Positions 1 to 9,223 of a stretch of DNA of 64,000 nt are shown piece after piece; position 1 is the first letter of the stretch; each line of letters starts with the position of its first letter. The translations under genes and the position numbers were made by a program. The notes under the pieces were generated by a model. It did no database searches. It had not been told where the DNA came from and was given only the letters and a program-made list of their open reading frames with translations. Origin of the DNA: CAIWHR01 sp963726775 (lineage in GTDB: Bacteria > Pseudomonadota > Gammaproteobacteria > Burkholderiales > Casimicrobiaceae); NCBI GenBank assembly GCA_963726775.1, contig CAVSDL010000001.1, forward strand, positions 186,001 through 250,000, read 5' to 3'.

Positions 1-1
1 T

Positions 2-199
2 GCGCAGGACCGGTCCGCAAATTCGGTTCGCGCGCGACGCGCGCAGTGGATGGGAAACCATGGCGCGACGGTCGTCGAGATCAACCCGAACGCCACGCGT
101 CTTGCCGATCGCATCGCTTTCGTGCTGCCCGGACCTTCGGGCATCGTGCTGCCGGCGCCGGTCGTCGCGGCCTGGGGATACGCGCCAGCGCCGCCATGA
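2..199 (+). CDS. C-terminal fragment of a Sir2-family (sirtuin) NAD-dependent deacylase
   Basis: Only the last 65 codons lie in the window; the reading frame is open from base 2 to the TGA at 197-199. The translation contains GNHGATVVEINPNAT followed by ADRIAFVLPGPSGIVLP. This matches the end of the sirtuin fold, where a V-x-E-I-N-P segment that contacts NAD is followed by the C-terminal ADxxLxGxxxxxLP helix. Sirtuins remove acyl groups from protein lysines using NAD. The catalytic His and the zinc cysteines would be upstream of the window, so activity cannot be judged. It converges on the DUF3999 gene with only 5 bases between stops. Confidence 0.7.
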   Translation, partial: AQDRSANSVRARRAQWMGNHGATVVEINPNATRLADRIAFVLPGPSGIVLPAPVVAAWGYAPAPP

Positions 200-204
200 C
201 GCGA

Positions 205-1596
205 TCAATCGGGCGGCGCTTTCGCCTGATCCGCTTCCGGCGACGGTGCCATGCCGATCTCCCTGGATAGCCGCCACGCCATCCAACCCAGCACCAGGGC
301 GCCGAGCGCAAGACTCGCCCACAGCGCCCAGCGCTTGACATCGGGCGGGTCGCGCAGACGATCGGGGCCGCCAAGCTTCATCGGCGGACCCGTATGCGCG
401 GCGGCGACGTCCGGCGCCAGCCCCTTCGCACGGTCGTATCCGGGAACCAGCGTTTCGATGGGCAGAGTGCCCGGCTTCGCGACGCGGCTGCCGTAAGCCA
501 GCATGAACGGTGCCGGACCTCGCGCGACAAAAACGATTTCCTGCGGTTGCCAGCCGACGCGCAATCGCGGCGCCGTGCGCGCGGTCCCGCCCGCTCGCGG
601 ATCGAAACGAAGGAGCCAATACCGGCGCTCGCCACCGACGACCGCGACGGGTCCGCTCGTGACATCGCCGCCCGGCTGCGACAGCCGGTAGAAAACCGTC
701 GATGACACGGCCTGCCATGGCTCGGCCGGCGCCGCGCGGGCCAGGAGTTGCACCGGAAGGATCGAGTTCGGCTCGGCAAGCACGATGCCGATCCGATCCA
801 CCGGGAATGCGCCGCCGAGATCGTATTCGAACTCGCCGTCGCGATCCGCCACGGGCAATGCGGCGGCCTCGCGCCATTCCCGCGCCGCTTCCACGTTCCG
901 CTCGCCATACTCGCCGCTCACTCCGGTGAACTCGATGGCCGGCCGGCCGACCGTCCACGACACGCGCAGGTATTTCGCCGTCGTCGGAACGATATCGATG
1001 CGGTCGCGCGTGAGGCGGCGCCCTTCGCTTTCCAGATTCACCAGCGTCGCATCCGATGCGATGCTGCGCCATTCCGCAAGATCGTCGCTTGCGTCGAGGC
1101 GCAGCCGCATCGTCGGCGCGCCCGCCGATGGCGGCAGAGCGAACAGGAGTGCAGTCAGCGGCTCCGCCAGCGCCGAGGTGTCCAGCACATAGCCGCCGAG
1201 TTCCCGGCCGGTCGCCGGCTGCCGCTCTCCCGATTTGATGTCGATCGTCGTGCCGGCGGCGTTCCGGACGACCGTGAGAGCGAGTCCCGCGACGTCGCGC
1301 CGTTCGCGATCGGCGTAGAGCGGAAACATGGGCAGCGCGACGGCCGGCGGACGTTCGTGCACCGACGCCGGTCGAGGCACCCACGCAAACGGGACGAGCT
1401 CGCCGTCGGCGTTGAACACCCGCAGGTCGGCGAGATCGCGCTTCGCGACGCCTTCGTAGACGGCGGCGGGAATCGCCGCGCGCTGGAAGGCGCCGGGACC
1501 GCCCGGCGACAGCGGCATGCCGAAAGCGAAATCGGCCTGCTGCTCCGCATGCGCGGATGTGGCGGCAAGAAAGACGACGAAGAAATGACGAATCAC
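205..1596 (-). CDS. DUF3999 family protein, exported, with C-terminal membrane anchor
   Basis: 463-residue protein. The start chosen is GTG at 1596, preceded by AAGGAGGG and overlapping the stop of the DUF2339 gene as GTGA, so the two are probably translationally coupled. The open frame runs further upstream, but that part is antisense-like shadow of DUF2339. Residues 1-18 form a signal peptide ending in SAHA. The middle is a beta-rich periplasmic body, and a single membrane helix lies near residues 425-445 (WALWASLALGALVLGWMAW) before a short charged tail. DUF3999 proteins are often encoded next to DUF2339 proteins, as here; the biochemical role of both is unknown. An envelope-associated pair is an inference from location. 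Confidence 0.85.
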   Translation of the reverse strand: MIRHFFVVFLAATSAHAEQQADFAFGMPLSPGGPGAFQRAAIPAAVYEGVAKRDLADLRVFNADGELVPFAWVPRPASVHERPPAVALPMFPLYADRERRDVAGLALTVVRNAAGTTIDIKSGERQPATGRELGGYVLDTSALAEPLTALLFALPPSAGAPTMRLRLDASDDLAEWRSIASDATLVNLESEGRRLTRDRIDIVPTTAKYLRVSWTVGRPAIEFTGVSGEYGERNVEAAREWREAAALPVADRDGEFEYDLGGAFPVDRIGIVLAEPNSILPVQLLARAAPAEPWQAVSSTVFYRLSQPGGDVTSGPVAVVGGERRYWLLRFDPRAGGTARTAPRLRVGWQPQEIVFVARGPAPFMLAYGSRVAKPGTLPIETLVPGYDRAKGLAPDVAAAHTGPPMKLGGPDRLRDPPDVKRWALWASLALGALVLGWMAWRLSREIGMAPSPEADQAKAPPD

Positions 1597-4553
1597 GGTG
1601 CGCCCTCCTTGCGCCTCGGCGGCAACGGCGCGAGATATCCGATCAGAAGCAACAGCAGGCCGACACCGATGAACGACACGATCCGCGTGATCGTCCCGAC
1701 TTGCGCCAGCTCGACCAGGAACAGCTTCGCGACGACCACTCCCAGCAGCGCGGCTCCTGCTGTCCAGGGTGCGCGCCATTGACGCCGGTTTGCGAACGCC
1801 ATCGTCCCCAGCGCGATCGACGACCACAGCAGCGACAGCGCCGTCTGCACGAGCATCGAACGCCACAGGGCGCCCACCGTGTAGGGCACGTCGTACCAGA
1901 AATGGATCGTCCGCAGCGCGATCGCGTTGACCCACAGGAACACGAGCGCCGACAGCAAGGCGGCGGCGCTGCCGCGTGGCAACGCGTCGAAAATGGCAGG
2001 GTCCTCGCGGCGGACCCGCACCGCCCACATCGCGCCGGCAATGAGCACGATCGCCTGCGTGAGATCGAGCGGATTGGCGAGCGGGAAGTACGGCAACGGG
2101 GTCGGATTGCCGTCCCCGTGGACACTGGCGGCAAGCGACCAGACGGCCAGGAGCACGGCCACGGGAATCGCGCCGATCACGACGTAGGCGCGTCGATGCG
2201 CGCCGACCGGCCAGTTCGTTCCGGAAGCGAGCGCGCTGATCGCAGCGAGGCCGAAAGCCGGAACGAGCCCCCAGGGCGCCGCGCTCCATGCCCCATGCCC
2301 GTACGCAATCCGGCTGCCAACCCAGGCGAGTTCGTGGGCGGCGAGCAGCAGCACGAGCCAGCACAGTCCCGCATGCCAGGCTTCGCGCGGGTTCGGGTTC
2401 GGGTTCGGGTTCGAATTCACCCCCGATTCACCGGATCGATCGAAACGATGGAGCAACGCGACGACGGCGGCGACCGCGACCGGCCACGCAACGAAGCCGC
2501 CATGCGCAAAGACGTGACCGGATCGATGCGTGACCTCTGCGATAGCGAATACCGCGATGGCGAACAGTGCGGGCAGCAGCAGCCATGCAGGGAAACGCGC
2601 CATGGGCCAGCGCAGGGGCCGTTCCGCGGCCGCGAAGGCAATGGCAGTCGCCGTCACCAGCCCCACCTCCACAGCCATCTGCATGTCCGGCGGGACGAAG
2701 CGATCGATCTCGTGCCAGCCGGCGAACAGCCACCACAGGACACCCCAGGCGAAGACGATGCCGGAAAAGGCGCGTTCCGCCTCCGGCAGGCGATCCTTTT
2801 CGCGCTGCAGTCGCCACGCGCTGAAAAGTCCGGCCAGGGAGACTAGAACGGCTCCGACGAACGCGCTGTTCGCGACCGGGATCGCGGCCGCCATCGTCGC
2901 CGGCATCCACAGCGACAGCCCGAGCGCGAACGCGACGCCGGCACCGAACTCCAGCAGCAGGCCGAACGCCCGCATGAGCACGCGCTGCTGCCGGACGCCC
3001 GACCAGAGGATCGCCGCACCCTCGACCGCCCACGCGGCCGATGTCCATCGTGCGTCGAGTCCGAGCGGCACGGCCAGCGTTGCGAACACGACGCCGAGCG
3101 CCAGGAAGCTCTCGACCAGCAGCCGGATACTTTCCTTGCGACGCGAGTAGAGGAACCGGCCGAGGCCGAGATAGAGCGCGGACATGGCCAGCGCGCTGTA
3201 CGCCATGCCATATTCGACGTCGTACACGAGCGCGCTCTGCAGCCCGGCCGCGACGAGCGGCGTCCCGAAGACGAGGCCGGCATCGACATAGTCGCGCACC
3301 TCGACGGATCGGCGCAGCGCGTAGAGCACCGCGATCGCAACATAGAACAGGAAGAACAGGACGAGGAACGGCTCGGTCGTCGCGAAATTCTCGGGCCGGT
3401 ATCTCGTCACGCCCCAGAATGTCCCGACGAGGAACGTGAACGCGAATCCCAGCAGGTTGAGCGAGCGCCATGCCTTGAACCACGCGATGCCGAGGATGCC
3501 CGCGTTGAGGAGCGCGTAGTAGCTGAACAGCATCACGTGGTTGCCGGTTTCGCTCGAGGTCAGGATCGGCGCGAGGAAACCGCCGGCGACGGCAAGCGCG
3601 GCGAGCGATATCGCGTCCTGCCGCACGGCAAGCCACGACGACAACGCCGAGATCCACACGAGCAGCGCGAACGCCGCGAGCGGCGGGACGAGCGCGTAGA
3701 GCCGCAGCGCCGCGAACACGGTCAGGTACAGCACGCCCACGCCGCCTCCCTGCAACACCATCGCATACGCGCGCCGGCGGACGCGCAGCCGCCAGCCGAC
3801 GACGAGCAGCGCGACGCCGCCCAGCGCCACACCGGTCAGGCGCACCGTGATCGGCACGTGCACGTGCTCGGCCGCGTACTTGAGGAGGAACCCGACGCCT
3901 ATGAACAACAGCACCACGCCGCTGCGCGCAAGCGTGTTGCCGCCGGCGATCCACGCCCAGACCGGATTGGGTGGCAACGCGGCAACGGGCGGGCGCGTCG
4001 CGTCGGGCGCCCGGGGCGCCGCAAAGCGGCCGAGTTCCGGCGGGCGGGAGGACAGCGCGTCGCCTGCCACCGCTGAGGATGCCGCGACGGGCTCCACTTC
4101 GATGACGGATGCCGGTCGCACCACGCGCTCCGCACCATGTGCGACGGCGGCGCGCGATCCCGTTGCGCCGGGCACGGCCAGCGGATCGGCAGCCGGAGCC
4201 GCAGCGGTTGGCGCGGCTTCGAGCGGCGGATTCAATGTCTTTGTTGCCGGCACTGCCATCCCGTCGCCGTGGCGCGCCTCGTCCGGGAAGCCGAATCGCA
4301 GCGTCCGCTCGAGCTCGTCCACGCGCTGTTCCAGCAGAACGACGCGTTCCGCCAGCGCGGGATCGAGGGCCGCCGTTCGGCCCGCAGTGGTGGCACTCCG
4401 ATCGCTCGGCGGCCCCTGCGCGGTCCCTTCGCGCCGGCGCATCACCGCGACGCCAATGAGAAACCCGGCGATGCCACCGATCGCCGTCCCCCATCTTCCG
4501 AGCAGGAAGTCGCCGATCCAAGCCCCAGCAAACAGTCCCAGCAGCGCCAACAT
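1593..4553 (-). CDS. DUF2339 family large polytopic membrane protein
   Basis: 986-residue protein. It opens with a glycine-rich hydrophobic hairpin (LLGLFAGAWIGDFLLGRWG) and then a soluble stretch of about 170 residues. That stretch contains a short coiled coil (ALAERVVLLEQRVDELERTL) and an Ala/Pro-rich linker. From about residue 195 on it is almost continuous membrane helices, with more than twenty predicted segments. This is the usual plan of the DUF2339 family, whose function is not established. Within one loop four GGGTTC units (2389-2412) encode an Asn-Pro run. Downstream it overlaps the DUF3999 gene by 4 bases. Confidence 0.88.
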   Translation of the reverse strand: MLALLGLFAGAWIGDFLLGRWGTAIGGIAGFLIGVAVMRRREGTAQGPPSDRSATTAGRTAALDPALAERVVLLEQRVDELERTLRFGFPDEARHGDGMAVPATKTLNPPLEAAPTAAAPAADPLAVPGATGSRAAVAHGAERVVRPASVIEVEPVAASSAVAGDALSSRPPELGRFAAPRAPDATRPPVAALPPNPVWAWIAGGNTLARSGVVLLFIGVGFLLKYAAEHVHVPITVRLTGVALGGVALLVVGWRLRVRRRAYAMVLQGGGVGVLYLTVFAALRLYALVPPLAAFALLVWISALSSWLAVRQDAISLAALAVAGGFLAPILTSSETGNHVMLFSYYALLNAGILGIAWFKAWRSLNLLGFAFTFLVGTFWGVTRYRPENFATTEPFLVLFFLFYVAIAVLYALRRSVEVRDYVDAGLVFGTPLVAAGLQSALVYDVEYGMAYSALAMSALYLGLGRFLYSRRKESIRLLVESFLALGVVFATLAVPLGLDARWTSAAWAVEGAAILWSGVRQQRVLMRAFGLLLEFGAGVAFALGLSLWMPATMAAAIPVANSAFVGAVLVSLAGLFSAWRLQREKDRLPEAERAFSGIVFAWGVLWWLFAGWHEIDRFVPPDMQMAVEVGLVTATAIAFAAAERPLRWPMARFPAWLLLPALFAIAVFAIAEVTHRSGHVFAHGGFVAWPVAVAAVVALLHRFDRSGESGVNSNPNPNPNPREAWHAGLCWLVLLLAAHELAWVGSRIAYGHGAWSAAPWGLVPAFGLAAISALASGTNWPVGAHRRAYVVIGAIPVAVLLAVWSLAASVHGDGNPTPLPYFPLANPLDLTQAIVLIAGAMWAVRVRREDPAIFDALPRGSAAALLSALVFLWVNAIALRTIHFWYDVPYTVGALWRSMLVQTALSLLWSSIALGTMAFANRRQWRAPWTAGAALLGVVVAKLFLVELAQVGTITRIVSFIGVGLLLLLIGYLAPLPPRRKEGAP
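2389..2412. repeat. GGGTTC x4 hexanucleotide microsatellite inside the DUF2339 gene
   Basis: Four perfect GGGTTC units (GAACCC on the coding strand) followed by GAATTC. Translated on the minus strand they give NSNPNPNPNPRE in a loop between membrane segments. Slippage by whole units would keep the frame and only change the loop length. Confidence 0.85.
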
Positions 4554-4580
4554 CGCGATCTCCCCGCGCCTCGAGCGCCG

Positions 4581-6464
4581 TTACTTCCGCTCGCCGCGCA
4601 ACGCAAGCACGGTCGCCTGCAGTCCCTCCAGGCTCACGCGCTCGGGCGGCACCGCCGGAGCCGCCACGAGCGCGATCCGGGAAAACATTCCGCGCAGCCG
4701 CCGCATCGCCCTGCCCTCGTGCGAGCGGCTGAAAAAGCTTCCCCAGAGTCCACGCAGCGCGAGCGGCACGACCGGCACCGGCGTCGTGGCGATCATCTGC
4801 TGCACGCCCGGGCGGAACGGGTTGAGCTCGCCGCTGGTGGTCAACCGGCCTTCCGGGAATATGCCGACGATTTCACCATTGCCGAGCGCGGCCGCCGCTT
4901 CCGCGAACGCGCGATCCTTCATCGCGGCATCCTCCCTGGCCGAAGCGATGGGTATCGTGCGCATCGTCCGGAAAATGAACGACAGAAGCGGTACCGCGAA
5001 GATCCTGTGATCCATCACGAAACGGATCGGCCGGCGCACGCAGGCCGCGATGACCACCGCGTCGACATAGCTCACGTGGTTGCACACCAGGATGCACGGA
5101 CCCTCCTCGGGAATGGACTCCAGTCCTTCCTTGTCCACGCGGTAGAAGGTGTGGACGAGCAGCCAGGCGAGGAATCGCATCAGGAACTCGGGGACGAGTC
5201 CGTAGATGTACAGAGCGACGACCGCGTTCATCAGCGCGACGACGAGGAACAGTTCGGGGATCGAAAGTCCGGCCTTGAGCAGCCCGATCGCGATGCCCGC
5301 CGAAACCACGATGAACAGCGCGTTGAGGATGTTGTTCGCCGCGATGATTCGCGACCGGTGCGACGGCGCCGAGCGCTCCTGGATCAGCGCGTACAGAGGT
5401 ACGATGTAGAACCCGCCGAAAAGGCCGATCAGTACGAGGTCGACGGCGACCCGCCAGTGCGCCGGATCGCCGAAAAAGGCGTCGAGGCCCGCGAGTCGCA
5501 CCGCGTGCAGGTTGCGGCTCGCGAACCAGAGGTCAACGGCGAACAGCGTGAGTCCGATGGAACCGAACGGCACCAGTCCCAATTCCACCCGGCGCCCCGA
5601 CAGGCGTTCGCACAGCAGGGACCCGATGCCGATGCCGACCGAGAACAGGGCGAGTTGCAGCGTCACCACGTGCTCATTGCCACCCAGGACGTCGCGCGAG
5701 AATCCGGGGAACTGCGCGAGGAACAGCGCGCCGTAGAACCAGAACCACGAGATGCCGAGCATCGACAGCCACACCACGCGATTGCCTTGCGCGAACCGGA
5801 TGTTCTTCCACGTCTCGGTGAACGGGTTCCAGTTGAGCACGAGGTCGGGCACCACCGCCGGTGTCTCGGGGATGCCGCGGCTGACAACGTAACCGGCGAC
5901 GGCAACCGCAATCGCGATCGCACCGGCGATCAGCGGACCGCCCGGGTCGATCGCGATGACGAGCCCGCCGGTGATCGTGCCCAGCAGGATTGCGACGAAT
6001 GTCCCCATTTCGACCAGCCCGTTGCCGCCGATCAGTTCCTCGCTCTTAAGTTGCTGAGGCAGGATCGCGTACTTGACCGGACCGAACAATGTCGAATGCA
6101 CGCCCATCAGCGCCAGCGTGGTGAAGAGCATCGCGAGATCGCGCCGCCAGAAGCCCGCCAGGCCCAGCGCCATGATTGCGATCTCGAAAAGCTTGATCCA
6201 GCGGATGAGCCGTGATTTCTCGTACTTGTCGGCGAGCTGCCCGGACGTCGCGGAGAGCAGCACGAAGGGCGCGATGAACACCGCGCCCGCGAGATTCACC
6301 AGCGCGTTCGGGTCGAGCAAAGTGAGGTTCGCCGCCTGGAATGCGACGAAGATGATCAGCGCATTCTTGAAGATGTTGTCGTTGCCGGCGCCCAGGAACT
6401 GGGTCCAGAAGAACGGACCGAAGCGGCGCTCGCGGAGCAGGTCGAACTGGCTGGGCGTATGCAT
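4581..6464 (-). CDS. MFS transporter fused to a PlsC-type 1-acylglycerol-3-phosphate acyltransferase
   Basis: 627-residue fusion. Residues about 10-415 are a 12-helix major-facilitator domain of the lysophospholipid transporter (LplT) type. The C-terminal 200 residues are an acyltransferase with the HX4D motif (NHVSYVD, near residue 462) and the FPEGR block (IFPEGRLTTSGELNPF). In the Aas/LplT systems of other proteobacteria lysophospholipid is flipped inward and reacylated at sn-2. This protein has both of those functions but no AMP-binding (acyl-ACP synthetase) third domain. Flip-and-reacylate phospholipid repair at the inner membrane is a sound inference; the acyl donor is not evident. It lies 15 bases downstream of the amidohydrolase. 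Confidence 0.85.
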   Translation of the reverse strand: MHTPSQFDLLRERRFGPFFWTQFLGAGNDNIFKNALIIFVAFQAANLTLLDPNALVNLAGAVFIAPFVLLSATSGQLADKYEKSRLIRWIKLFEIAIMALGLAGFWRRDLAMLFTTLALMGVHSTLFGPVKYAILPQQLKSEELIGGNGLVEMGTFVAILLGTITGGLVIAIDPGGPLIAGAIAIAVAVAGYVVSRGIPETPAVVPDLVLNWNPFTETWKNIRFAQGNRVVWLSMLGISWFWFYGALFLAQFPGFSRDVLGGNEHVVTLQLALFSVGIGIGSLLCERLSGRRVELGLVPFGSIGLTLFAVDLWFASRNLHAVRLAGLDAFFGDPAHWRVAVDLVLIGLFGGFYIVPLYALIQERSAPSHRSRIIAANNILNALFIVVSAGIAIGLLKAGLSIPELFLVVALMNAVVALYIYGLVPEFLMRFLAWLLVHTFYRVDKEGLESIPEEGPCILVCNHVSYVDAVVIAACVRRPIRFVMDHRIFAVPLLSFIFRTMRTIPIASAREDAAMKDRAFAEAAAALGNGEIVGIFPEGRLTTSGELNPFRPGVQQMIATTPVPVVPLALRGLWGSFFSRSHEGRAMRRLRGMFSRIALVAAPAVPPERVSLEGLQATVLALRGERK

Positions 6465-6479
6465 GGGTCGAGGGTGTCC

Positions 6480-7697
6480 TCAGGCCGGGTTGACGAAGAA
6501 CGACCGCGTCTCGAACACGCCATTCCCGAAACGTGCGCCGTTCGACGCGACGCTGCGCTTCAGGACGAAATCGAACAGCAGCGCGTTGTGCTCGCGGATC
6601 GAGCGGAGCAGCGGGACGGCCTCGGGCGTGAGCAGCCCGCGCTCGGCCAGGAGGTCCGGTGAGACGAGCGGCAGTATGCCCGGAAGAGGGTAGTCGGAGC
6701 CGTTGAGAAGCCGCGGATGCCAGTCGCGCCGCTCCAGCAGGGTCGCCAGCACGTCGATGCGGTTGCCCTGCGTGACGGCCGAAAGGTCGCCGAACACACG
6801 CCCCGCGTGTGCAGGCGCATCCATGAGGCGCGCGAACAGCCGGAAATTCGGGACGAGCGGCATCCCCGTACCGCGATCGAGGTCGCGCCCGGCGCCGAGC
6901 GACGCGCAATGCGCGACCACCACTCGGACGCCGGCGTCGAGCGCTCGTCGCAACCGCAGAGGGTTGCCGAGCGCCTCGTCGTGGCCCCGCACCGCGCGCT
7001 CATCCCCGGCGTGTGAAATGAGCGGCAGCCGGCTCGCCGCGAGATGACGGTAGAATCGGTCGCACTTTGGCGACGCCGGGTCGATCCCTTGCGCTGACGG
7101 CAGCCACTTGACCGCGCGCGCGCCGTTCGTTGCCGCCCAATCGAGGCGCGCGAGCGCGTCCTTCGCGTAAGGATGCACCGAGGCCGCCCATTCGAACCGT
7201 GCCGGCTCGCGCGCAGCCACGGCCGCAGCGTAGGCGTCGGGCACGTAGAACGTCGACCGGTCCGGCAAGGGCTCGCCCTGGTCGCCGCGCGCCCAGTCGA
7301 AGGCGAGCAGCAGGAGCTTCGCCCCCTGGGGCATCACCGCGCACTGATTCTGCAAGCGGTCGACGACGCTCGCGTCGACGCGGCCGGGAGAGTCGTGAAC
7401 GCAACCGGCGTTCAGATAGAACAGCCGCTGCACATACTGCTGCGGCCGGAGCAGGTTTTCCATCGCCGGGTTGAACCACAATCCGGCGCCCGAATCGCCG
7501 TTGCCGAACAGATGGCAGTGGACGTCCCAAACGTTGCCGGGATCGAGTCCGCGCCACGCCTGCGCCACCCATGAATGCGACGCCAGCTCGGGCGGCAGCG
7601 CCGCGCGGCATGAATTCAGCAGGCCCTCCCGCCACGACAGATCGCACCCTGTCGAAAGGGCACCTACGGCGCCGGCAATGAAGCTGCGGCGGTTCAT
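6480..7697 (-). CDS. Amidohydrolase-2 family metal-dependent hydrolase, probable Tat/lipoprotein
   Basis: 405 residues. The N-terminus MNRRSFIAGAVGALSTGC combines an RRSF twin-arginine-like motif with a lipobox-like LSTGC (Cys18), so an exported, possibly lipidated enzyme is likely. Metal-ligand signatures of the amidohydrolase fold are visible: H-x-H at 60-62 (WDVHCH), a mid-sequence PLISHAGDE, VVVAHCASLG, and the Asp of LLNGSDYPLPG near the C-terminus. The substrate cannot be inferred. The ATG overlaps the stop of an upstream micro-gene as ATGA, and both lie in an operon headed by an ArsR-type repressor. Confidence 0.83.
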   Translation of the reverse strand: MNRRSFIAGAVGALSTGCDLSWREGLLNSCRAALPPELASHSWVAQAWRGLDPGNVWDVHCHLFGNGDSGAGLWFNPAMENLLRPQQYVQRLFYLNAGCVHDSPGRVDASVVDRLQNQCAVMPQGAKLLLLAFDWARGDQGEPLPDRSTFYVPDAYAAAVAAREPARFEWAASVHPYAKDALARLDWAATNGARAVKWLPSAQGIDPASPKCDRFYRHLAASRLPLISHAGDERAVRGHDEALGNPLRLRRALDAGVRVVVAHCASLGAGRDLDRGTGMPLVPNFRLFARLMDAPAHAGRVFGDLSAVTQGNRIDVLATLLERRDWHPRLLNGSDYPLPGILPLVSPDLLAERGLLTPEAVPLLRSIREHNALLFDFVLKRSVASNGARFGNGVFETRSFFVNPA

Positions 7698-7801
7698 GCC
7701 GATCCGCGGTCGCTGTGTACGTCGCGAAATGCGAGCATCGCGCCGAGGCGCTCCTCGAGCACGAAGAAGCCGGCGAAGGCGACGAAAATCCAGGCAAGCA
7801 T
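7694..7801 (-). CDS. 35-residue single-helix membrane micro-protein
   Basis: MLAWIFVAFAGFFVLEERLGAM and 13 further residues; residues 1-15 form one short membrane helix followed by a charged amphipathic tail. I accept it as real because a CAGGAG ribosome site lies 6-7 bases before the ATG, the stop overlaps the next gene's start as ATGA, and the gap to arsR is only 17 bases. No family is recognised. A role as a small membrane partner of the exported hydrolase is speculation. Confidence 0.55.
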   Translation of the reverse strand: MLAWIFVAFAGFFVLEERLGAMLAFRDVHSDRGSA

Positions 7802-7818
7802 GGCGATCTCCTGCAGCG

Positions 7819-8127
7819 CTACCGTGGGTCGAGATAGTCGAGAACCGCCGTCAGCGCCGCACGCACCGCGCCGGGGTCGGGCCAATACCAGACTTCCTTG
7901 CCGATCTTTTCGGAATTCAGCACGCCCGCGCCGCGCAGCACCTTGAGATGGTGCGCGACCGCGGAACGGGACAACGTGGACGCCGCCACGATCTGGCCGA
8001 CGTGGAGCCGCTCGCCGGGCTCGAACATCAGCAGAATGCGCTGCCGATGCGGGTCGCCAAGCGCGACGAACATCGCGGCGGTGTGGCGCCAGGCGCGGGG
8101 GATCGCCTTGGCGTAACTCGGTCGCAT
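7819..8127 (-). CDS. ArsR/SmtB-family winged-helix transcriptional regulator
   Basis: 102 residues from the ATG at 8127, which has AGGAGG 7 bases upstream; the longer open frame to 8229 lacks such a site. The fold is typical: ALGDPHRQRILLMF, then the helix-turn-helix VGQIVAASTLSRSAVAHHLKVLRGAGVL, then the wing IGKEVWYW. The recognition helix SRSAVAHHLKVL is a standard ArsR sequence. No Cys-rich metal site of the ELCVC type is present, so a metal ligand is not indicated. It heads the operon with the micro-protein and the amidohydrolase and probably autoregulates through the inverted repeat just upstream. Confidence 0.88.
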   Translation of the reverse strand: MRPSYAKAIPRAWRHTAAMFVALGDPHRQRILLMFEPGERLHVGQIVAASTLSRSAVAHHLKVLRGAGVLNSEKIGKEVWYWPDPGAVRAALTAVLDYLDPR

Positions 8128-8160
8128 GCGGTGCCTCCTGGGCTGCCGGTTCGCTCCTAA

Positions 8161-8201
8161 CACAACTAACAGACTAGTCGCGTTGTTACGTAGTCTAGTC
8201 A
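8161..8201. promoter_or_regulatory. Putative operator of the arsR operon
   Basis: An AT-rich patch in otherwise GC-rich DNA. AGACTA (8171-8176) is repeated inverted as TAGTCT (8191-8196), and GACTAGTC (8172-8179) is itself palindromic. It sits 34 bases before the arsR start, where autoregulating ArsR proteins bind. Inference from symmetry and position only. Confidence 0.45.
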
Positions 8202-8428
8202 GGCCTGGCGGTTTGTCAAGTCGTCCCAATGGATTAGGCGGATGCGCCCGACGAGCGGTTGCACCTTGGCACGCAACCCCGAGGCAATCCCTGGAGACGG
8301 TCGGGCCGCGCGCAGCCGGCCCCCGAGCGGCGCGCTACAATTCCGCCTGCAACCTCGGCGTCGCGCCTCCCGCGCCGGTGCCGCCACCCCCCTATTTCCG
8401 CCGGTCCTAGCGTTGAGTGATCCCGCCG
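8202..8428. other. arsR-thyA divergent intergenic region, with weak thyA -10 candidate
   Basis: No gene seen. TACAAT at 8336-8341 is a good plus-strand -10 hexamer in a very GC-rich context, but no convincing -35 lies 16-18 bases upstream. A GC-rich leader of about 80 bases then precedes thyA. Confidence 0.35.
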
Positions 8429-9223
8429 ATGCGCCAATACCTCGAGTTCATGCGCCATGTCCGCGATCACGGCTACCGCAAGGCTGACCGAACCGGGACC
8501 GGCACGCTGTCGGTGTTCGGCCACCAGCTGCGTTTCGAACTCGCCGGAGGGTTCCCCCTGCTGACGACGAAAAAGCTGCACACGAAGTCGATCATCCACG
8601 AGCTCCTCTGGTTCCTGCGCGGCGAGACCAACGTTCGATCGCTGCAGGCGGCGGGCGTCACGATCTGGGACGAATGGGCCGACGGGAATGGCGAACTCGG
8701 GCCGGTGTATGGCTTCCAGTGGCGAAGTTGGCCCGCGGGGGACGGCCGGCACATCGACCAGATGGCGAACGTCGTTGCCGAGATCAGAAAGAACCCCGAC
8801 TCGCGGCGCCTGATCGTATCCGCGTGGAACGTGGGCGACATTCCGCGAATGAAGCTGCCGCCCTGCCACGCGTTCTTCCAGTTCTACGTCGCGGACGGAA
8901 AACTATCCTGTCAGCTCTACCAGAGAAGCTGCGACGTTTTTCTCGGCGTACCGTTCAACATCGCTTCCTATGCGCTGCTGACGCACATGGTTGCGCAGCA
9001 ATGCGACCTTGGCGTCGGCGATTTCGTGTGGACGGGCGGTGACTGCCACCTTTACCTCAACCACATGGAGCAGGTGGAAACCCAGCTTTCTCGCACGCCC
9101 TTTTCACCGCCGCAGCTGGCGATCCGGAGGCGGCCCGATTCGCTTTTCGACTACGCGTTCGAGGATTTCGAATTCGTCGGCTACCAATCCCACCCCGCGA
9201 TCAAGGCATCGGTAGCCGTGTGA
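8429..9223 (+). CDS. thyA: Thymidylate synthase
   Basis: 264 residues, the same length as the Escherichia coli enzyme. Starting at the ATG at 8429 gives MRQYLEFMRHVRDHG, which fits the family N-terminus better than the GTG 12 bases upstream. Visible motifs: RTGTGTLSVFGHQLRF, the catalytic Cys146 in LPPCHAFFQF, the phosphate-binding QRSCDVFLGVPFNIASYALL, and the C-terminal GYQSHPAIKASVAV. The enzyme methylates dUMP to dTMP using methylene-tetrahydrofolate and yields dihydrofolate, which the folA product 5 kb away would recycle. The stop codon lies inside the first unit of a tandem repeat. Confidence 0.98.
   Translation: MRQYLEFMRHVRDHGYRKADRTGTGTLSVFGHQLRFELAGGFPLLTTKKLHTKSIIHELLWFLRGETNVRSLQAAGVTIWDEWADGNGELGPVYGFQWRSWPAGDGRHIDQMANVVAEIRKNPDSRRLIVSAWNVGDIPRMKLPPCHAFFQFYVADGKLSCQLYQRSCDVFLGVPFNIASYALLTHMVAQQCDLGVGDFVWTGGDCHLYLNHMEQVETQLSRTPFSPPQLAIRRRPDSLFDYAFEDFEFVGYQSHPAIKASVAV

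Noticed and set aside
2428..4521. 697-residue alternative frame inside the DUF2339 gene
   Set aside because: Arg/Ala/Gly-rich shadow typical of high-GC third positions; the DUF2339 frame has coherent membrane helices.
8234..8869. 211-residue minus-strand frame opposite thyA
   Set aside because: Mirror of the thyA coding sequence in a GC-rich genome; no start site or family.
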